From assembly GCF_913062585.1 (NCBI RefSeq), contig NZ_CAJXWX010000023.1, positions 1 to 64,000 of the forward strand: DNA of 64,000 nt, written 5' to 3'. Below are positions 55,229 through 64,000 of the stretch, piece after piece. Every line of letters begins with the position of its first letter. The first letter of the stretch is position 1. Under the pieces are notes generated by a model. The model made no database searches, was not told where the DNA came from, and saw nothing but the letters and a program-made list of their open reading frames with translations. This DNA is from an uncultured Sphingomonas sp. (GTDB lineage Bacteria; Pseudomonadota; Alphaproteobacteria; Sphingomonadales; Sphingomonadaceae). Made by a program: the position numbers and the translations under genes.

Positions 55229-56533
55229 ATGGCCAGGCCCATCGCCTGCACGCTGGTCGCGGGCGCGATCGCAGGCGGGGTGGTGATTCCCGGCATCGCC
55301 TGGGGCCAGGCGAACACGCTGCTGCTGCCGTCCGAGACCGCGAACACGCTCTATGATCGCGGCCACAATATCAGCGTGGCCGAGCGTCCGCGTCCCGAAT
55401 ATGATCCGCTGGGCATCCGCCTGGGCAGCTTCGTCGCCACCACCCAGTTGTCGACGTCCTGGGCCTATAGCAGCAACGTCTTCAACGATAACACCAACCG
55501 CCGGGCGGACAGCCTCCTGATCCTGCAGCCCTATGTCGGCATCTATTCCGACTGGAAGGCGCATCAGGCGCAACTGGTCGCGACGGGCGACCTGCGGCGC
55601 TATGCCAATACCACGATCCGCAACCAGAATGCCTGGTCGCTGGCACCGTCCGGGCGGCTCGATATCTCCGACGCGCTCAAGGTGCGGGTCGAGGGGCAGG
55701 TCGAGCGTGGTTACGAATCGCCCTTTTCGGGGGACGTGATCGCCAATCTGACCGTCCCGTCGCGGTTCCTGCACAGCAGCCTGGCGACGCGGGCGGTGTA
55801 CGGCGTGGGCCGCTCGCGGATCAGCACGGCGCTGGAGCGCAACGCCTATAGCTTCGACGACCTGGTGTTCGCGGACGGCACCGTGCGGCAGCAGAATTAT
55901 CGCGACCGGGTCGGCTATAAGGGGTCGCTGACCTACGAATATGGCTTTTCGCCCAGCGTCTCGCTCTATGCCCGGGCGGAGGCCGATCGACTGCGCTATT
56001 CCTTCCTGTCCTTTGGCCAGCCAAACCGCGATTCGAACGGCTATCGGCTGCTGGGGGGCGCCAATTTCGACCTGGCGGGCGTGGCGCGCGGGACGATCGG
56101 CATCGGTTATGGCGTGCGCAATTTCGATGCGTCCTATCTCTACCAGAATCTGCGCGGCTTTTCGGCCGAGGCGCGGGGCGACTGGTTTCCCAGCGAGCTG
56201 ACCACGGTCAGTTTCCAGTTGCAGCGCGTGCTGTCCGATACCGAACTGACCAATGTCGGGGCGATGTGGACCAACCGGGCGCATGTCTCGGTCGACCATG
56301 AACTGCTCTACAACCTGATCCTCACCGGCATGGTCGAGGCGGAGCGCCGCGATTATCCGCAGCGCCAGCTCGCGACCAATGTGTACCAAGGCGAGATTGG
56401 CGCGCGCTATCAGGCCAGACGGGGCCTCGGTTTCCAGGCGGCCATCGGCTACGGTTCCAGCCGTCCGGCACGGGGGTTGGCCAATTCTTTCGACGAGTTG
56501 CGGGCGCGCGTCTCGGTAATCCTGCGACGTTGA
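55229..56533 (+). CDS. outer-membrane beta-barrel protein of EPS operon (BBP2-type)
   Basis: A 434-aa exported barrel. It has a signal peptide (VAGAIAGGVVIPGIAWGQA), the typical N-terminal RPEYDPLGIRLGSFVATTQLSTSWAYSSNVFNDNTNRRADS of the BBP2/VpsM-like EPS barrels, many amphipathic strands and a C-terminal LRARVSVILRR. Such barrels accompany Wza/Wzc genes and are thought to help polymer pass the outer membrane or stay on the surface. ATG 55229 is used; GTG 55211 is possible. Confidence 0.83.
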   Translation: MARPIACTLVAGAIAGGVVIPGIAWGQANTLLLPSETANTLYDRGHNISVAERPRPEYDPLGIRLGSFVATTQLSTSWAYSSNVFNDNTNRRADSLLILQPYVGIYSDWKAHQAQLVATGDLRRYANTTIRNQNAWSLAPSGRLDISDALKVRVEGQVERGYESPFSGDVIANLTVPSRFLHSSLATRAVYGVGRSRISTALERNAYSFDDLVFADGTVRQQNYRDRVGYKGSLTYEYGFSPSVSLYARAEADRLRYSFLSFGQPNRDSNGYRLLGGANFDLAGVARGTIGIGYGVRNFDASYLYQNLRGFSAEARGDWFPSELTTVSFQLQRVLSDTELTNVGAMWTNRAHVSVDHELLYNLILTGMVEAERRDYPQRQLATNVYQGEIGARYQARRGLGFQAAIGYGSSRPARGLANSFDELRARVSVILRR

Positions 56534-56593
56534 TGGGGGACAAGGTGATGACCTTGGCATGGGTCGCCGACTGGCGGTTGGGGGATCGTTGAC

Positions 56594-58708
56594 ATGAAAG
56601 TGGTGAAGACGGCCGGCTATGAGACCCGGCTCGGCGATCTGGTCCGCGATGCGCGCGATCTGCTGCGCCGCCGGTATCTGATGCTGCTGGCGATCGCGGC
56701 GGTCGTGACCGTCATCGGCGTGGCGCTGACCACCCGTATCACGCCGATCTACAAGGGCACGGCGCGGGTCCAGATCGACCCCAGCCGCAACCCGCTTCTG
56801 CGCGCACAGAGCGAGGAGCAGGCGCAGCTGGCCAATGAGGCGATCGAGACGGAAGTCTCCGCCATGTCGTCGGGCGACCTGGTGCGCGACGTGGTCAAGC
56901 GGCTGAACCTGGCCAACGACCCCGAATTCGTGCCGGCCCCGGCCAGCGGCAAGCCCCCGCTCACCCCCGAGCAGAAGATGGCCGCCGCGATCGGCGCGGT
57001 GCGCGGCCGGGTCGACGCATCGCGCGAACGCCTGACCTATGTGATCACCGTCAGCTTCCGCTCGCGCGATCCGGGCAAGGCCGCGCTGGTCGCCAACACC
57101 TTTGCCCAGGCCTATCTGGACAAGAAGGTCGGCGACAAGATCGGCACCGCCGAGCGCCAGTCGCAATGGCTGCAGAAGCGGATGGACGAGCTGGCTAACG
57201 AGATTCGCCAGGCCGACGAGCGGGTTGCCCAATATCAGGCGCAGAGCGGCATCGTGCGCGGCGCCGCCAGCCAGCAGGGCACCATCGTCGACCAGCAGAT
57301 CACACCGTTGTCGCTCCAGCTCGCCGCAGCCGAAGCGACTGCGGCCGAGGCGCGGTCGAAGGAACAGTCGGCACGCGATCAGGTCCGGCGCGGCCAACTC
57401 GACGCGATTTCCGACGTGCGCCAGTCGGTGACGGTTCAGGATCTGAAGCGCCAGGAGGCCATGCTCCAGCAGACGATGGAAGACATGCGCAGCCGGTACG
57501 GGCCGCGCCATCCCGACTTCATCAAGACCGAGGAGCAGCTGTCGGCGATCAGGAAGCTGATGCGCAGCGAAGAGGTGGGTGTGATCGGCTCGCTCAAGGC
57601 CAATGCCAATGCGGCCGAGGCACAGGCGGGCAGCCTGCGCGGGGCGATCGCGAAGCTCGAGCAGAAGCAGGGTGACAATGCGCGCGCCTCGGTGATCGCC
57701 GACAGCCTGCAGCGCGATGCCGACAGCAAGCACGCCGCCTATGACAAGATGGCCTCGCAAGCGCTCGAATCGCGTCAGGCGGCGCAGAACTCGATCGCCC
57801 AGGCGCGCATCGTCGACCAGGCGGATATGCCCACCGCGCCCAGCTGGCCCAACCGCAAGCTGCTCTATGCGCTGTCGCTGATGGCGGGTCTGGGCATCGG
57901 TATCGCGGTGATCGTGACCCAGGAAATGATGGTCACCGGCCTGCGCAGCGTCGACGATGTCGAGGAAGAGGTCGGCGTGCCGCTGATCGCCGCCATCCCG
58001 CAGGTCGGGGGCAAGCGTCCGGCGGATATCGTGGTCGAAAAGCCGACCTCGCAATTCGCGGAGGCGTTGCGCAACGCCCGCGCCTCGCTGATCGGTGTTC
58101 GGGGCCAGGCGCGGCCCAAGGTGATCGCGCTGACCTCCGCACTGCCGGGCGAGGGCAAGACGACCACCGCCTTCGCGCTCGCGCGGGTCATGGCGATGAA
58201 CGGCGACCGCACGATCGTGATCGACACCGACGTGCGCCGCGCCCAGCTGCGCAACATCGTCGAGACGCCGATGCCGCGCTTCGGCCTGGTTCAGTATCTG
58301 CACGGCGAAGGGTCGATCGAGGATGCGATCGAGCCCAGCGGTACGCCCAATCTCGACCAGATCCTGGTCACCGAGCCCTATTTCTCCTCGGAGAATTTGT
58401 TCGGCAACGACCAGATGCCGGACCTGCTCGACAAGCTGTCGGAGCGGTATGACGCGATCATCCTCGACTTGCCGCCGTTGATCGGCCTGGCCGATGGCCG
58501 TTTCCTGGCGGCGCTGGCCGATGCCGTGGCGCTGGTGATCCGGTGGAACACGACGCCCAAACATGCGGTCGCGACGGCGGCGGCCTCGCTGAAGGCCGAC
58601 AATGCCAATCTGGTCGGCACGATCTTCACCATGGTGGACACCAACTCGAACAGCATCGGCGCCTATTATTATTCGGAACAATATTCCAAATATTATCAGG
58701 GCGAGTAA
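56594..58708 (+). CDS. Wzc-type polysaccharide co-polymerase/tyrosine autokinase (set 2)
   Basis: A 704-aa co-polymerase with BY-kinase. Helix 1 is LMLLAIAAVVTVIGVALTT, the periplasmic region is a long coiled coil (SQWLQKRMDELANEIRQADERVAQYQ), helix 2 is LLYALSLMAGLGIGIAVIV. The kinase has Walker A SALPGEGKTTTA, Walker A' IVIDTDVRRAQLR and a C-terminal Tyr cluster YYYSEQYSKYYQGE. All parts are intact, unlike sphingan loci where the two halves are split. It ends the operon. Confidence 0.93.
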   Translation: MKVVKTAGYETRLGDLVRDARDLLRRRYLMLLAIAAVVTVIGVALTTRITPIYKGTARVQIDPSRNPLLRAQSEEQAQLANEAIETEVSAMSSGDLVRDVVKRLNLANDPEFVPAPASGKPPLTPEQKMAAAIGAVRGRVDASRERLTYVITVSFRSRDPGKAALVANTFAQAYLDKKVGDKIGTAERQSQWLQKRMDELANEIRQADERVAQYQAQSGIVRGAASQQGTIVDQQITPLSLQLAAAEATAAEARSKEQSARDQVRRGQLDAISDVRQSVTVQDLKRQEAMLQQTMEDMRSRYGPRHPDFIKTEEQLSAIRKLMRSEEVGVIGSLKANANAAEAQAGSLRGAIAKLEQKQGDNARASVIADSLQRDADSKHAAYDKMASQALESRQAAQNSIAQARIVDQADMPTAPSWPNRKLLYALSLMAGLGIGIAVIVTQEMMVTGLRSVDDVEEEVGVPLIAAIPQVGGKRPADIVVEKPTSQFAEALRNARASLIGVRGQARPKVIALTSALPGEGKTTTAFALARVMAMNGDRTIVIDTDVRRAQLRNIVETPMPRFGLVQYLHGEGSIEDAIEPSGTPNLDQILVTEPYFSSENLFGNDQMPDLLDKLSERYDAIILDLPPLIGLADGRFLAALADAVALVIRWNTTPKHAVATAAASLKADNANLVGTIFTMVDTNSNSIGAYYYSEQYSKYYQGE

Positions 58709-59301
58709 CGACGGGTTCGCGAGCGGCGGATGGCCAGGCGTCGTCCGCCGCCGCTGTTTCCTCCCCCGAGTCGCGTCTCTTGGCGAATCGGGCGATGCGG
58801 TTCATGCGCAATGGCCATAAATTTGCCGAAGCCCATAGCGCATCAGGGGCGCGCCGCTCCGGCGAAATGCCTGCACAAAGCGGCCCTTTTCGCGGGCCTT
58901 GGCAGCACCGATCGACCCGATGGCGCCGCGCCAGCCCGGTTTTCGACCCGATAAACCCACTCAAAACTTAACGCGCCTTTCCCGCCGGGATTGCCCGTCC
59001 TGCGGAGGATGCGCCGTGTCTCCGATGGGCAAGCGGCATCGCCGGGGGCGCAAATCCGCCATGCGCTGCCCCGATCGGCCCGCATTGGCGGCTAAGTCGG
59101 CGGTTCCGCCGCCGTCAAGGTCGGCGCGCCATATACCCTAATCGCAGCGGTAAACGCACCGATAACCAATAAGTATCGGCGGCGCAATCATGGCTAACGA
59201 TCGCTTAAACATCCCCGGAAGGTTCGCGCTGACCATGTTGATCAGCAAAATGGTTAAGTTGTCACGTGTATCTAGTTCGTGCCCAAACAGGATGATTGGT
59301 C
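58709..59301. other. 593-base intergenic region
   Basis: No convincing gene. Short frames lack domain character or a proper ribosome site. The right part (59140-59290) is AT-richer than its surroundings and probably holds the promoter of the M48 peptidase gene. No terminator with a clear stem and T-run was found after wzc. Confidence 0.4.
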
Positions 59302-60717
59302 ATGAACAGGGATTGTCGCTCCAACTCTGCCCGGCTTATGCTGGCAACAGGTGCGTTGATGCTTTCGGTGATGGGGTCGGCGGCACAGGCCGAGTCCGTC
59401 AAACCGGTGGATGATCTGGCCCAGGCCGATGCCCGGCTGGCGTCGATCGGCTATCGGCTGGCGGAGGCCAGTGCCAATCGTTGCGAGCGGCCCGAGATGA
59501 TGACCGGCCTCTCCTTTCACGATATCGCCGGTTACGACGCGGACGCGCGGGCGCTGGTGCTGAAGGCGCATGGCCTGACTCAGGGGTTCGGCATCCAGGC
59601 GACCCTTCCCGAGGGGGCGGGCGCGCGGTCCGGCCTGCGTCGCGGGGATGAGATCGTCGCGGTCAACGGCACCGACATGCAGAGTTTCGGCACCGCGCTC
59701 ATCACGCGCCGGGCGAGCTATCGTCGGGTCGAGGCATTTCTGGCGCTGCTGGACACCGCCCTGCGCGCCGGCCCCGCCACGGTGACGATCCGCCGCGACG
59801 GCCAGACCCAGGACCTGACGCTGACCGGCGATGCCGGGTGCGGCGGCCAGTTTACGGTCCAGCCCGGCCGCGCCTTCAACGCCTGGTCCGACGGTCATTA
59901 TGTCGCCGTCACCACGCGCATGATGGCGTCCATCCCCGATGACGACGAGCTGGCCTTTGTCGTGGCGCACGAGATGGCGCACAACATCCTGCGTCATAGT
60001 GAGATATTGGCGGGCAAGTCGGGCTTCTTCGCCGAACTCGGGATCGGATCGGCCAAGGTGAAGGCGACCGAGATCGCCGCCGATCAGCTCGCCGTCCGGC
60101 TGATCGCCAGCGCCGGTTTCGATCGCGCCGCGCCGGAGCGTTTCCTGCGCCATTCGGCATCCTTCCGTTTCGGCGATCTGGCGATCTCGCATCCCGGGCT
60201 CAACACCCGTATCCGGCTGGTCGACGCCGAACTGGCGAGCCTCGCTCCGCAGACCGTGCCTGTGCCGGGCAATGCCCCGGCGCTGGCACCGGGCTGGGTG
60301 CGGATCGGGCAGGCGGTGCTCACCCGCTGGGCGCTCGACCCGCTGCCGGCGTCGCTGGCGGGCTTCGTGGCGCCGAATGGGGCGACACCGGCCGTCTTGC
60401 CAGGAATGGTGGTCAAGGCATCGTTCGCTGCCGCTCCTGGCGAACGCGCTGCGACGTCCCAAGGGGCGGACCCATGGCGGATCAGCCTGGCGAGCCTCAA
60501 CCTGGGCGTCCGGTCGGAGGTGGCGACGACCCGGTGCGAACCTGCCGCACCGGCCCTTCTGGTGGCGCTGGATGGCGGCGCTTTCCGCGCAGGCGAGGGC
60601 GCGCTGTCCTTGTCTGCTCCGGCCTGGGCGACCGCGATCCCGATCGCGGTCGATCTGGCAGCGATCAGCCGGGGCAATGCCGCGGCATCCGTCGGCCAGG
60701 CCCTCGCACACAGCTGA
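59302..60717 (+). CDS. exported M48-family metallopeptidase with PDZ region
   Basis: A 471-aa exported protein. A signal peptide (ARLMLATGALMLSVMGSAAQA) is followed by a PDZ-like region (GFGIQATLPEGAGARSGLRRGDEIVAVNGTDM) placed before the protease part. The zinc site is HEMAHNILRH with the third ligand in KATEIAADQLAVRL (ExxxD), as in M48 (Oma1/BepA-type) peptidases. The C-terminal 150 residues are unassigned. ATG 59302 with AGGA upstream is chosen over TTG 59296. It may do quality control of periplasmic or outer-membrane proteins. Confidence 0.88.
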   Translation: MNRDCRSNSARLMLATGALMLSVMGSAAQAESVKPVDDLAQADARLASIGYRLAEASANRCERPEMMTGLSFHDIAGYDADARALVLKAHGLTQGFGIQATLPEGAGARSGLRRGDEIVAVNGTDMQSFGTALITRRASYRRVEAFLALLDTALRAGPATVTIRRDGQTQDLTLTGDAGCGGQFTVQPGRAFNAWSDGHYVAVTTRMMASIPDDDELAFVVAHEMAHNILRHSEILAGKSGFFAELGIGSAKVKATEIAADQLAVRLIASAGFDRAAPERFLRHSASFRFGDLAISHPGLNTRIRLVDAELASLAPQTVPVPGNAPALAPGWVRIGQAVLTRWALDPLPASLAGFVAPNGATPAVLPGMVVKASFAAAPGERAATSQGADPWRISLASLNLGVRSEVATTRCEPAAPALLVALDGGAFRAGEGALSLSAPAWATAIPIAVDLAAISRGNAAASVGQALAHS

Positions 60718-60727
60718 CCCTCAAGCC

Positions 60728-60758
60728 AAAAAAAAGCCCGCATGATGCGGGCTTTTTT
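60728..60758. terminator. bidirectional intrinsic terminator
   Basis: AGCCCGCATGATGCGGGCT forms a compact hairpin flanked by eight A on the left and six T on the right, so it works on both strands. It lies between the converging ends of the M48 peptidase gene and the 60780 gene. Confidence 0.9.
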
Positions 60759-60779
60759 CGGCAAGGGTGCAGACCGCTC

Positions 60780-61055
60780 TTATTGCGGGCTGGCCGTGCC
60801 GCCCGTCGCGGCCGCCGCAGCGCCGGCCGCGCCGCCCGCGAGCAGCAGGCCGAGGAGCGGCAGACCGAAGAACGAGCTCTTCTTCTTCGGGGTCGGGCGG
60901 GCCGCGGTCGGCACCGGGGTCGCGGCCTGATCGGCCGGAGCCGCCGTGGCGGGGGCGGTCTGGGTCTGGCCAGCCATCGACGGACGCACCGTGGTCGCCA
61001 TCGCGGAGGAGGCGGTAAAGGCGCAAGCCGCCGTCATCAGTACCAGCTTCTTCAT
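60780..61055 (-). CDS. small exported Ala/Pro/Thr-rich protein
   Basis: A 91-aa protein with a signal peptide (MKKLVLMTAACAFTASSAMA), a low-complexity Ala/Thr/Pro linker, a basic KKKSSFFG stretch and a C-terminal hydrophobic segment (LPLLGLLLAGGAAGAAAAATGG). AAGGGG lies eight bases before the ATG. No known family is recognised; similar small proteins with a glycine-zipper-like tail occur in sphingomonads. Confidence 0.7.
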   Translation of the reverse strand: MKKLVLMTAACAFTASSAMATTVRPSMAGQTQTAPATAAPADQAATPVPTAARPTPKKKSSFFGLPLLGLLLAGGAAGAAAAATGGTASPQ

Positions 61056-61728
61056 ATTCAGACCCCTTGAAATGCCGCGGTTTGTCTATTCCCTGACGCC
61101 AAGCTTACCTGTTCGGCGATTTTCCGTCAAACCCGTTCATGGCGCGCTAGTCCTCGATCGGGACGCTTCTGTATCGCTTGTGCCGATTCAGGACGAGGCT
61201 GAGTCGGGTCTGGAACATCATCTTGGGCAAGTTCGGCGATGTGACATGGATGTCATCTCGAATTCCAAGAATATCCGGCGGTTTGACTCAGGCTTCATTC
61301 TTTCATCATCAAGACATCCTATGATGTATCAAGATTGATGCGTCGCACAATCCGGCCGTATCATGGCGCGTGATAGGAAAAATTCCGCGCATTACGCGAA
61401 GCGGACGCCTTCATGCCCCGGATCTTCGTCGGATGCGTTCTGACAGGGGGTGGCGTCACACTTGCGATCCAGCAAGGCGGGGCAGGGCATTTTCCGGAGT
61501 GCGATCCCGCAAACCACCCGACCGTCCCGCCCCCGGCGGGCGACCTCGCCCGATTCCCGTCTCTTTGCTGCCTGAAAAATAGGCAGGCTGCAGAGTCTGC
61601 CTAAAAATTGATGGGGTCGTGGCGCGGCATTGCCTTCGCCACACCACGGTAGACCTGAAAAGTCACAAAAACGTAAACTGGCACGTCCTTTGCTAGGCTG
61701 CTCCCAGGGTAACGCAAAGGGGGCGTAG
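61056..61728. other. 673-base regulatory region upstream of glnK
   Basis: No convincing gene. Apart from the sigma-54 promoter listed separately, it holds two near-identical dyads TGCGATCCAGCAA (61463-61475) and TGCGATCCCGCAA (61500-61512), spaced 37 bases, which may be enhancer sites. It also holds an alternating CTGCCT/AGGCAG/CTGCCT element at 61568-61602. Confidence 0.5.
61679..61695 (+). promoter_or_regulatory. sigma-54 (RpoN) promoter of glnK-amtB
   Basis: TGGCACGTCCTTTGCTA matches the -24/-12 consensus TGGCACG-N4-TTGCW at every defined position, with GG and GC exactly 12 bases apart. Transcription should start near 61705, about 24 bases before the glnK GTG. NtrC activation under nitrogen limitation is expected from known glnK-amtB operons. 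Confidence 0.92.
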
Positions 61729-62067
<339 letters not shown>

Positions 62068-62081
62068 GAGGGGGGATTTCG

Positions 62082-63446
62082 ATGAAGCACGTCACCAAAT
62101 TGGCGACCGGCGCGGCGGGCCTCGGCCTGTCGCTCTTCGCCGCGCTGCCCGCCTGGGCCCAGGACGCCGCGCTCCAGGCGCCGACGGCCGCCGCTCCGGC
62201 CGCGACCGTGAACAAGGGCGATACCGCCTGGATGCTCACCTCGACCGTGCTGGTCATGATGATGATCCTGCCGGGCCTGGCGCTGTTCTATGGCGGCCTG
62301 ACCCGCGCGAAGAACATGCTGTCGACGATGACGCAGATCGGCGCGGCGGCCTGCCTCGCGATGCTGATCTGGGTGATGTACGGCTATAGCGTCGCCTTCG
62401 GTCCCGACGTGCCGGGCTTCGCGTCCAACTTCGTCTCCGGCCTCGGCAAGGCGTTCCTGAAGGGTGTCACGCCCGCCAGCCAGGCGGCGACCTTCACCGC
62501 GGGCGTCGAAATCCCCGAATATGTCTTCATCTGCTTCCAGATGACCTTCGCCGCGATCACCGCCGCGCTGGTGCTGGGCTCGGTCGTCGAGCGGATGAAG
62601 TTCTCGGCGGTCATGGCGTTCACCGCCGTGTGGCTGACCATCGTCTATTTCCCGATCGCGCACATGGTGTGGGCATCGTCGGGCCTGTTCTTCAAGGCGG
62701 GCGCGCTCGACTTTGCGGGCGGCACGGTGGTGCACATCAACGCCGGTGTCTCGGCGCTGGTCGCCGCGCTGATCCTGGGCAAGCGCATGGGCTATCCGAC
62801 GACCCCGATGCCCCCGCACTCGCTGACGCTGACGGGTGTCGGCACCGGCCTGCTGTGGGTCGGCTGGTTCGGGTTCAACGCCGGTTCGGCGCTGGAGGCC
62901 AATGGCTCGGCGGGTCTGGCGATGATCAACACCTTCGTCGCGACCGCCAGCGGCGGCCTGTTCTGGATGCTGGCCGAGCGTGTCGCGGGTCACAAGGGTT
63001 CGGCGCTGGGCTTCTGCTCGGGCATCGTCGCGGGTCTGGTCGCGGTCACCCCGGCGGCGGGCAATTCGGGCCCGTTCGGTGCGATCGTGCTGGGCGCCAT
63101 CGCCAGCGTGGTCTGCTTCTATGCCGTGTCGGTCCTCAAGCCCAAGCTCGGCTATGACGATGCGCTCGACGCCTTCGGTGTCCACGGCATCGGTGGCATG
63201 ATCGGCGCGATCGGCACCGCGGTGGTCTATGCGCCGTCGCTGGGCGGTCCGGGTGCGGCGGATTACGCCATCGGCCCGAAGCTGCTCGTGCAGATCGAGG
63301 CGGTCGCCACCACCATCGTCTGGGCCGCCATCGGCACCATCATTGCCATGTTCGTCGCCAAGGCCCTGACCGGCCTGCGGGTCTCGAAGGAAGTCGAGCA
63401 GGAAGGCCTCGACCTCGGCGAGCACGGCGAGCGCGCCTACAACTGA
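62082..63446 (+). CDS. amtB: ammonium transporter
   Basis: Trimeric inner-membrane ammonium channel (454 aa) with a cleavable signal peptide (LSLFAALPAWAQ), as usual for AmtB, and eleven helices. Key residues: the twin-His pore in GGTVVHINAGVSAL and DAFGVHGIGGMIGAIG, the Trp/Phe gate region and the GLFYGGLTRAKN-like opening (LALFYGGLTRAKNMLS). It shares the sigma-54 promoter with glnK and is followed by a strong terminator. Confidence 0.96.
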   Translation: MKHVTKLATGAAGLGLSLFAALPAWAQDAALQAPTAAAPAATVNKGDTAWMLTSTVLVMMMILPGLALFYGGLTRAKNMLSTMTQIGAAACLAMLIWVMYGYSVAFGPDVPGFASNFVSGLGKAFLKGVTPASQAATFTAGVEIPEYVFICFQMTFAAITAALVLGSVVERMKFSAVMAFTAVWLTIVYFPIAHMVWASSGLFFKAGALDFAGGTVVHINAGVSALVAALILGKRMGYPTTPMPPHSLTLTGVGTGLLWVGWFGFNAGSALEANGSAGLAMINTFVATASGGLFWMLAERVAGHKGSALGFCSGIVAGLVAVTPAAGNSGPFGAIVLGAIASVVCFYAVSVLKPKLGYDDALDAFGVHGIGGMIGAIGTAVVYAPSLGGPGAADYAIGPKLLVQIEAVATTIVWAAIGTIIAMFVAKALTGLRVSKEVEQEGLDLGEHGERAYN

Positions 63447-63506
63447 TCGGGAGCGGGGGCAGCAGAACCCCCGCACCCCACGACGTTCCTCCTGCGGACG
63501 ACCTAA

Positions 63507-63538
63507 GCCCGGTGCGGCAACGCACCGGGCCTTTTTTT
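63507..63538 (+). terminator. intrinsic terminator of glnK-amtB
   Basis: GCCCGGTGCG (63507-63516) pairs perfectly with CGCACCGGGC (63521-63530) around a GCAA tetraloop, followed by seven T. It lies 60 bases after the amtB stop. Confidence 0.93.
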
Positions 63539-63590
63539 GTGTTTTGCGGGAAGACAGCACCGCCATGGCGAAGGCCGGGGTGGAAAGTCA

Positions 63591-63698
63591 GCCCACCCTC
63601 CGTTCGCACTGAGCGAAGTCGAAGTGCTCGGGATTTGCTTACCCGGAGGGTGGGGCGTGGCCTTCGACTTCGCTCAGGCTGAACGGAGGTTGGGAGGA
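63591..63698. repeat. inverted repeat, GAGCGAAGTCGAAG family, copy 2
   Basis: The left arm (63591-63625, CCCTCCGTTCGCACTGAGCG then AAGTCGAAG) and right arm (63660-63698, CTTCGACTTCGCTCAG then GCTGAACGGAGG) are inverted copies separated by about 35 bases. The arms match those at 20081-20190 with the same order and spacing, so this is a dispersed mobile-type palindrome. Confidence 0.75.
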
Positions 63699-63716
63699 TG
63701 GTAGGGGGCGGGTGCC

Positions 63717-64000
63717 TTACCGCCCCTTCGGACCCGCCGCCGGACCCGCCTGCTGCGCCTGCGCCGCCTTGGCCGCCTCATATTCGTCGAAGGTGCGCGA
63801 CAGCAGCGCCTGGGCTTCGGCCTCCGTCACCTTGCCGTCCTTGTTGGCATCGGCCTTGCCGAACCACAGGTCGGCGAGGCGTGCGGCATGGACGTCGTCG
63901 ATCTTCCGCTGGCCATTGCCCATCTTCATGATCGCGGCCTTCACCTCCGCCTTGGTCAGCACGCCGTCATGATTGGTGTCGCGCGCCTTGAACTCGCGCG
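63717..64000 (-). CDS. EF-hand domain protein, 5' end outside the window
   Basis: C-terminal part of a calcium-binding EF-hand protein. Two loops are visible: DTNHDGVLTKAE near the window edge and DANKDGKVTEAE after it, each with the D-x-N/D-x-D-G pattern. A tail AAKAAQAQQAGPAAGPKGR follows. The coding frame continues through the right edge, so the signal peptide and any earlier EF-hands lie outside. Such proteins are usually periplasmic in sphingomonads. Confidence 0.85.
   Translation of the reverse strand, partial: REFKARDTNHDGVLTKAEVKAAIMKMGNGQRKIDDVHAARLADLWFGKADANKDGKVTEAEAQALLSRTFDEYEAAKAAQAQQAGPAAGPKGR

Noticed and set aside
55118-58681. A 1187-codon open frame on the minus strand opposite the second wza-barrel-wzc genes
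   Set aside because: It has no domain motifs, is Arg/His/Gln-biased, and spans three well-supported genes on the other strand; such long antisense frames are usual in high-GC DNA.
59008-59094. Short frame of 28 codons after a GGAGG in the 58709-59301 gap
   Set aside because: The GGAGG touches the start codon, so spacing is wrong, and the peptide has no helix or signal pattern.

Overview
The window is high-GC DNA (judged by eye, about two thirds G+C) from an alphaproteobacterium. The gene content fits Sphingomonas or a close relative: several TonB-dependent receptors, a CsbD/PAS-LuxR stress cluster behind an EcfG-like promoter, ExoQ-type polymerases, sphingomonad-style dispersed inverted repeats and a glnK-amtB pair behind a sigma-54 promoter. 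No rRNA, tRNA, CRISPR array, transposase or integrase was recognised.

Layout. 1-9 kb: metal uptake. A frameshifted ZnuD-like receptor lies behind a Zur-like palindrome, followed by a 969-aa receptor and a receptor/PepSY operon. 9.1-13.5 kb: an MHYT-PAS-GGDEF-EAL protein, an Asp/Glu racemase-family protein and a membrane acyltransferase. 13.6-17.3 kb: a stress island (lipoprotein, CsbD protein, triple-PAS LuxR regulator, mini-CsbD protein, membrane protein, entericidin). 17.3-22.9 kb: dispersed repeats, an outer-membrane protein, an EamA exporter, a GNAT acetyltransferase, ppa and an M61 peptidase.

23-58.7 kb is a large exopolysaccharide (EPS) locus. A minus-strand run (24-34 kb) encodes two polymerase/ligase-type membrane proteins, a GH16-like hydrolase, four glycosyltransferases, a flippase and a WcaF-like acetyltransferase. 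A second minus operon (36-41 kb) encodes gmd, fcl, a WcaI-like transferase and a third polymerase, so GDP-L-fucose is probably a precursor. A phage-tail-like SGNH hydrolase pair sits between the two. Further on are a plus-strand acyltransferase trio, a SleB-type hydrolase, a Rap1a-like protein, a minus operon of polymerase, Wza and Wzc, a GT-C-like membrane protein, two small proteins and a PPP phosphatase. Last comes a plus operon with PssD/PssE-type transferase halves, a second Wza, a beta-barrel protein and a second Wzc. Two complete export/co-polymerase sets and four polymerase-like proteins suggest two EPS pathways or a heavily layered one. No lipid-linked initiating sugar-phosphate transferase is visible.

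59-64 kb: a secreted M48 peptidase with a PDZ region, a small exported protein, glnK-amtB with a textbook sigma-54 promoter, a strong terminator, a second copy of an inverted repeat, and an EF-hand protein cut by the window end.

Where the longest open frame began implausibly far upstream, starts were moved to sites with a Shine-Dalgarno sequence, a signal peptide or a tight operon junction. Such choices are stated in each entry.
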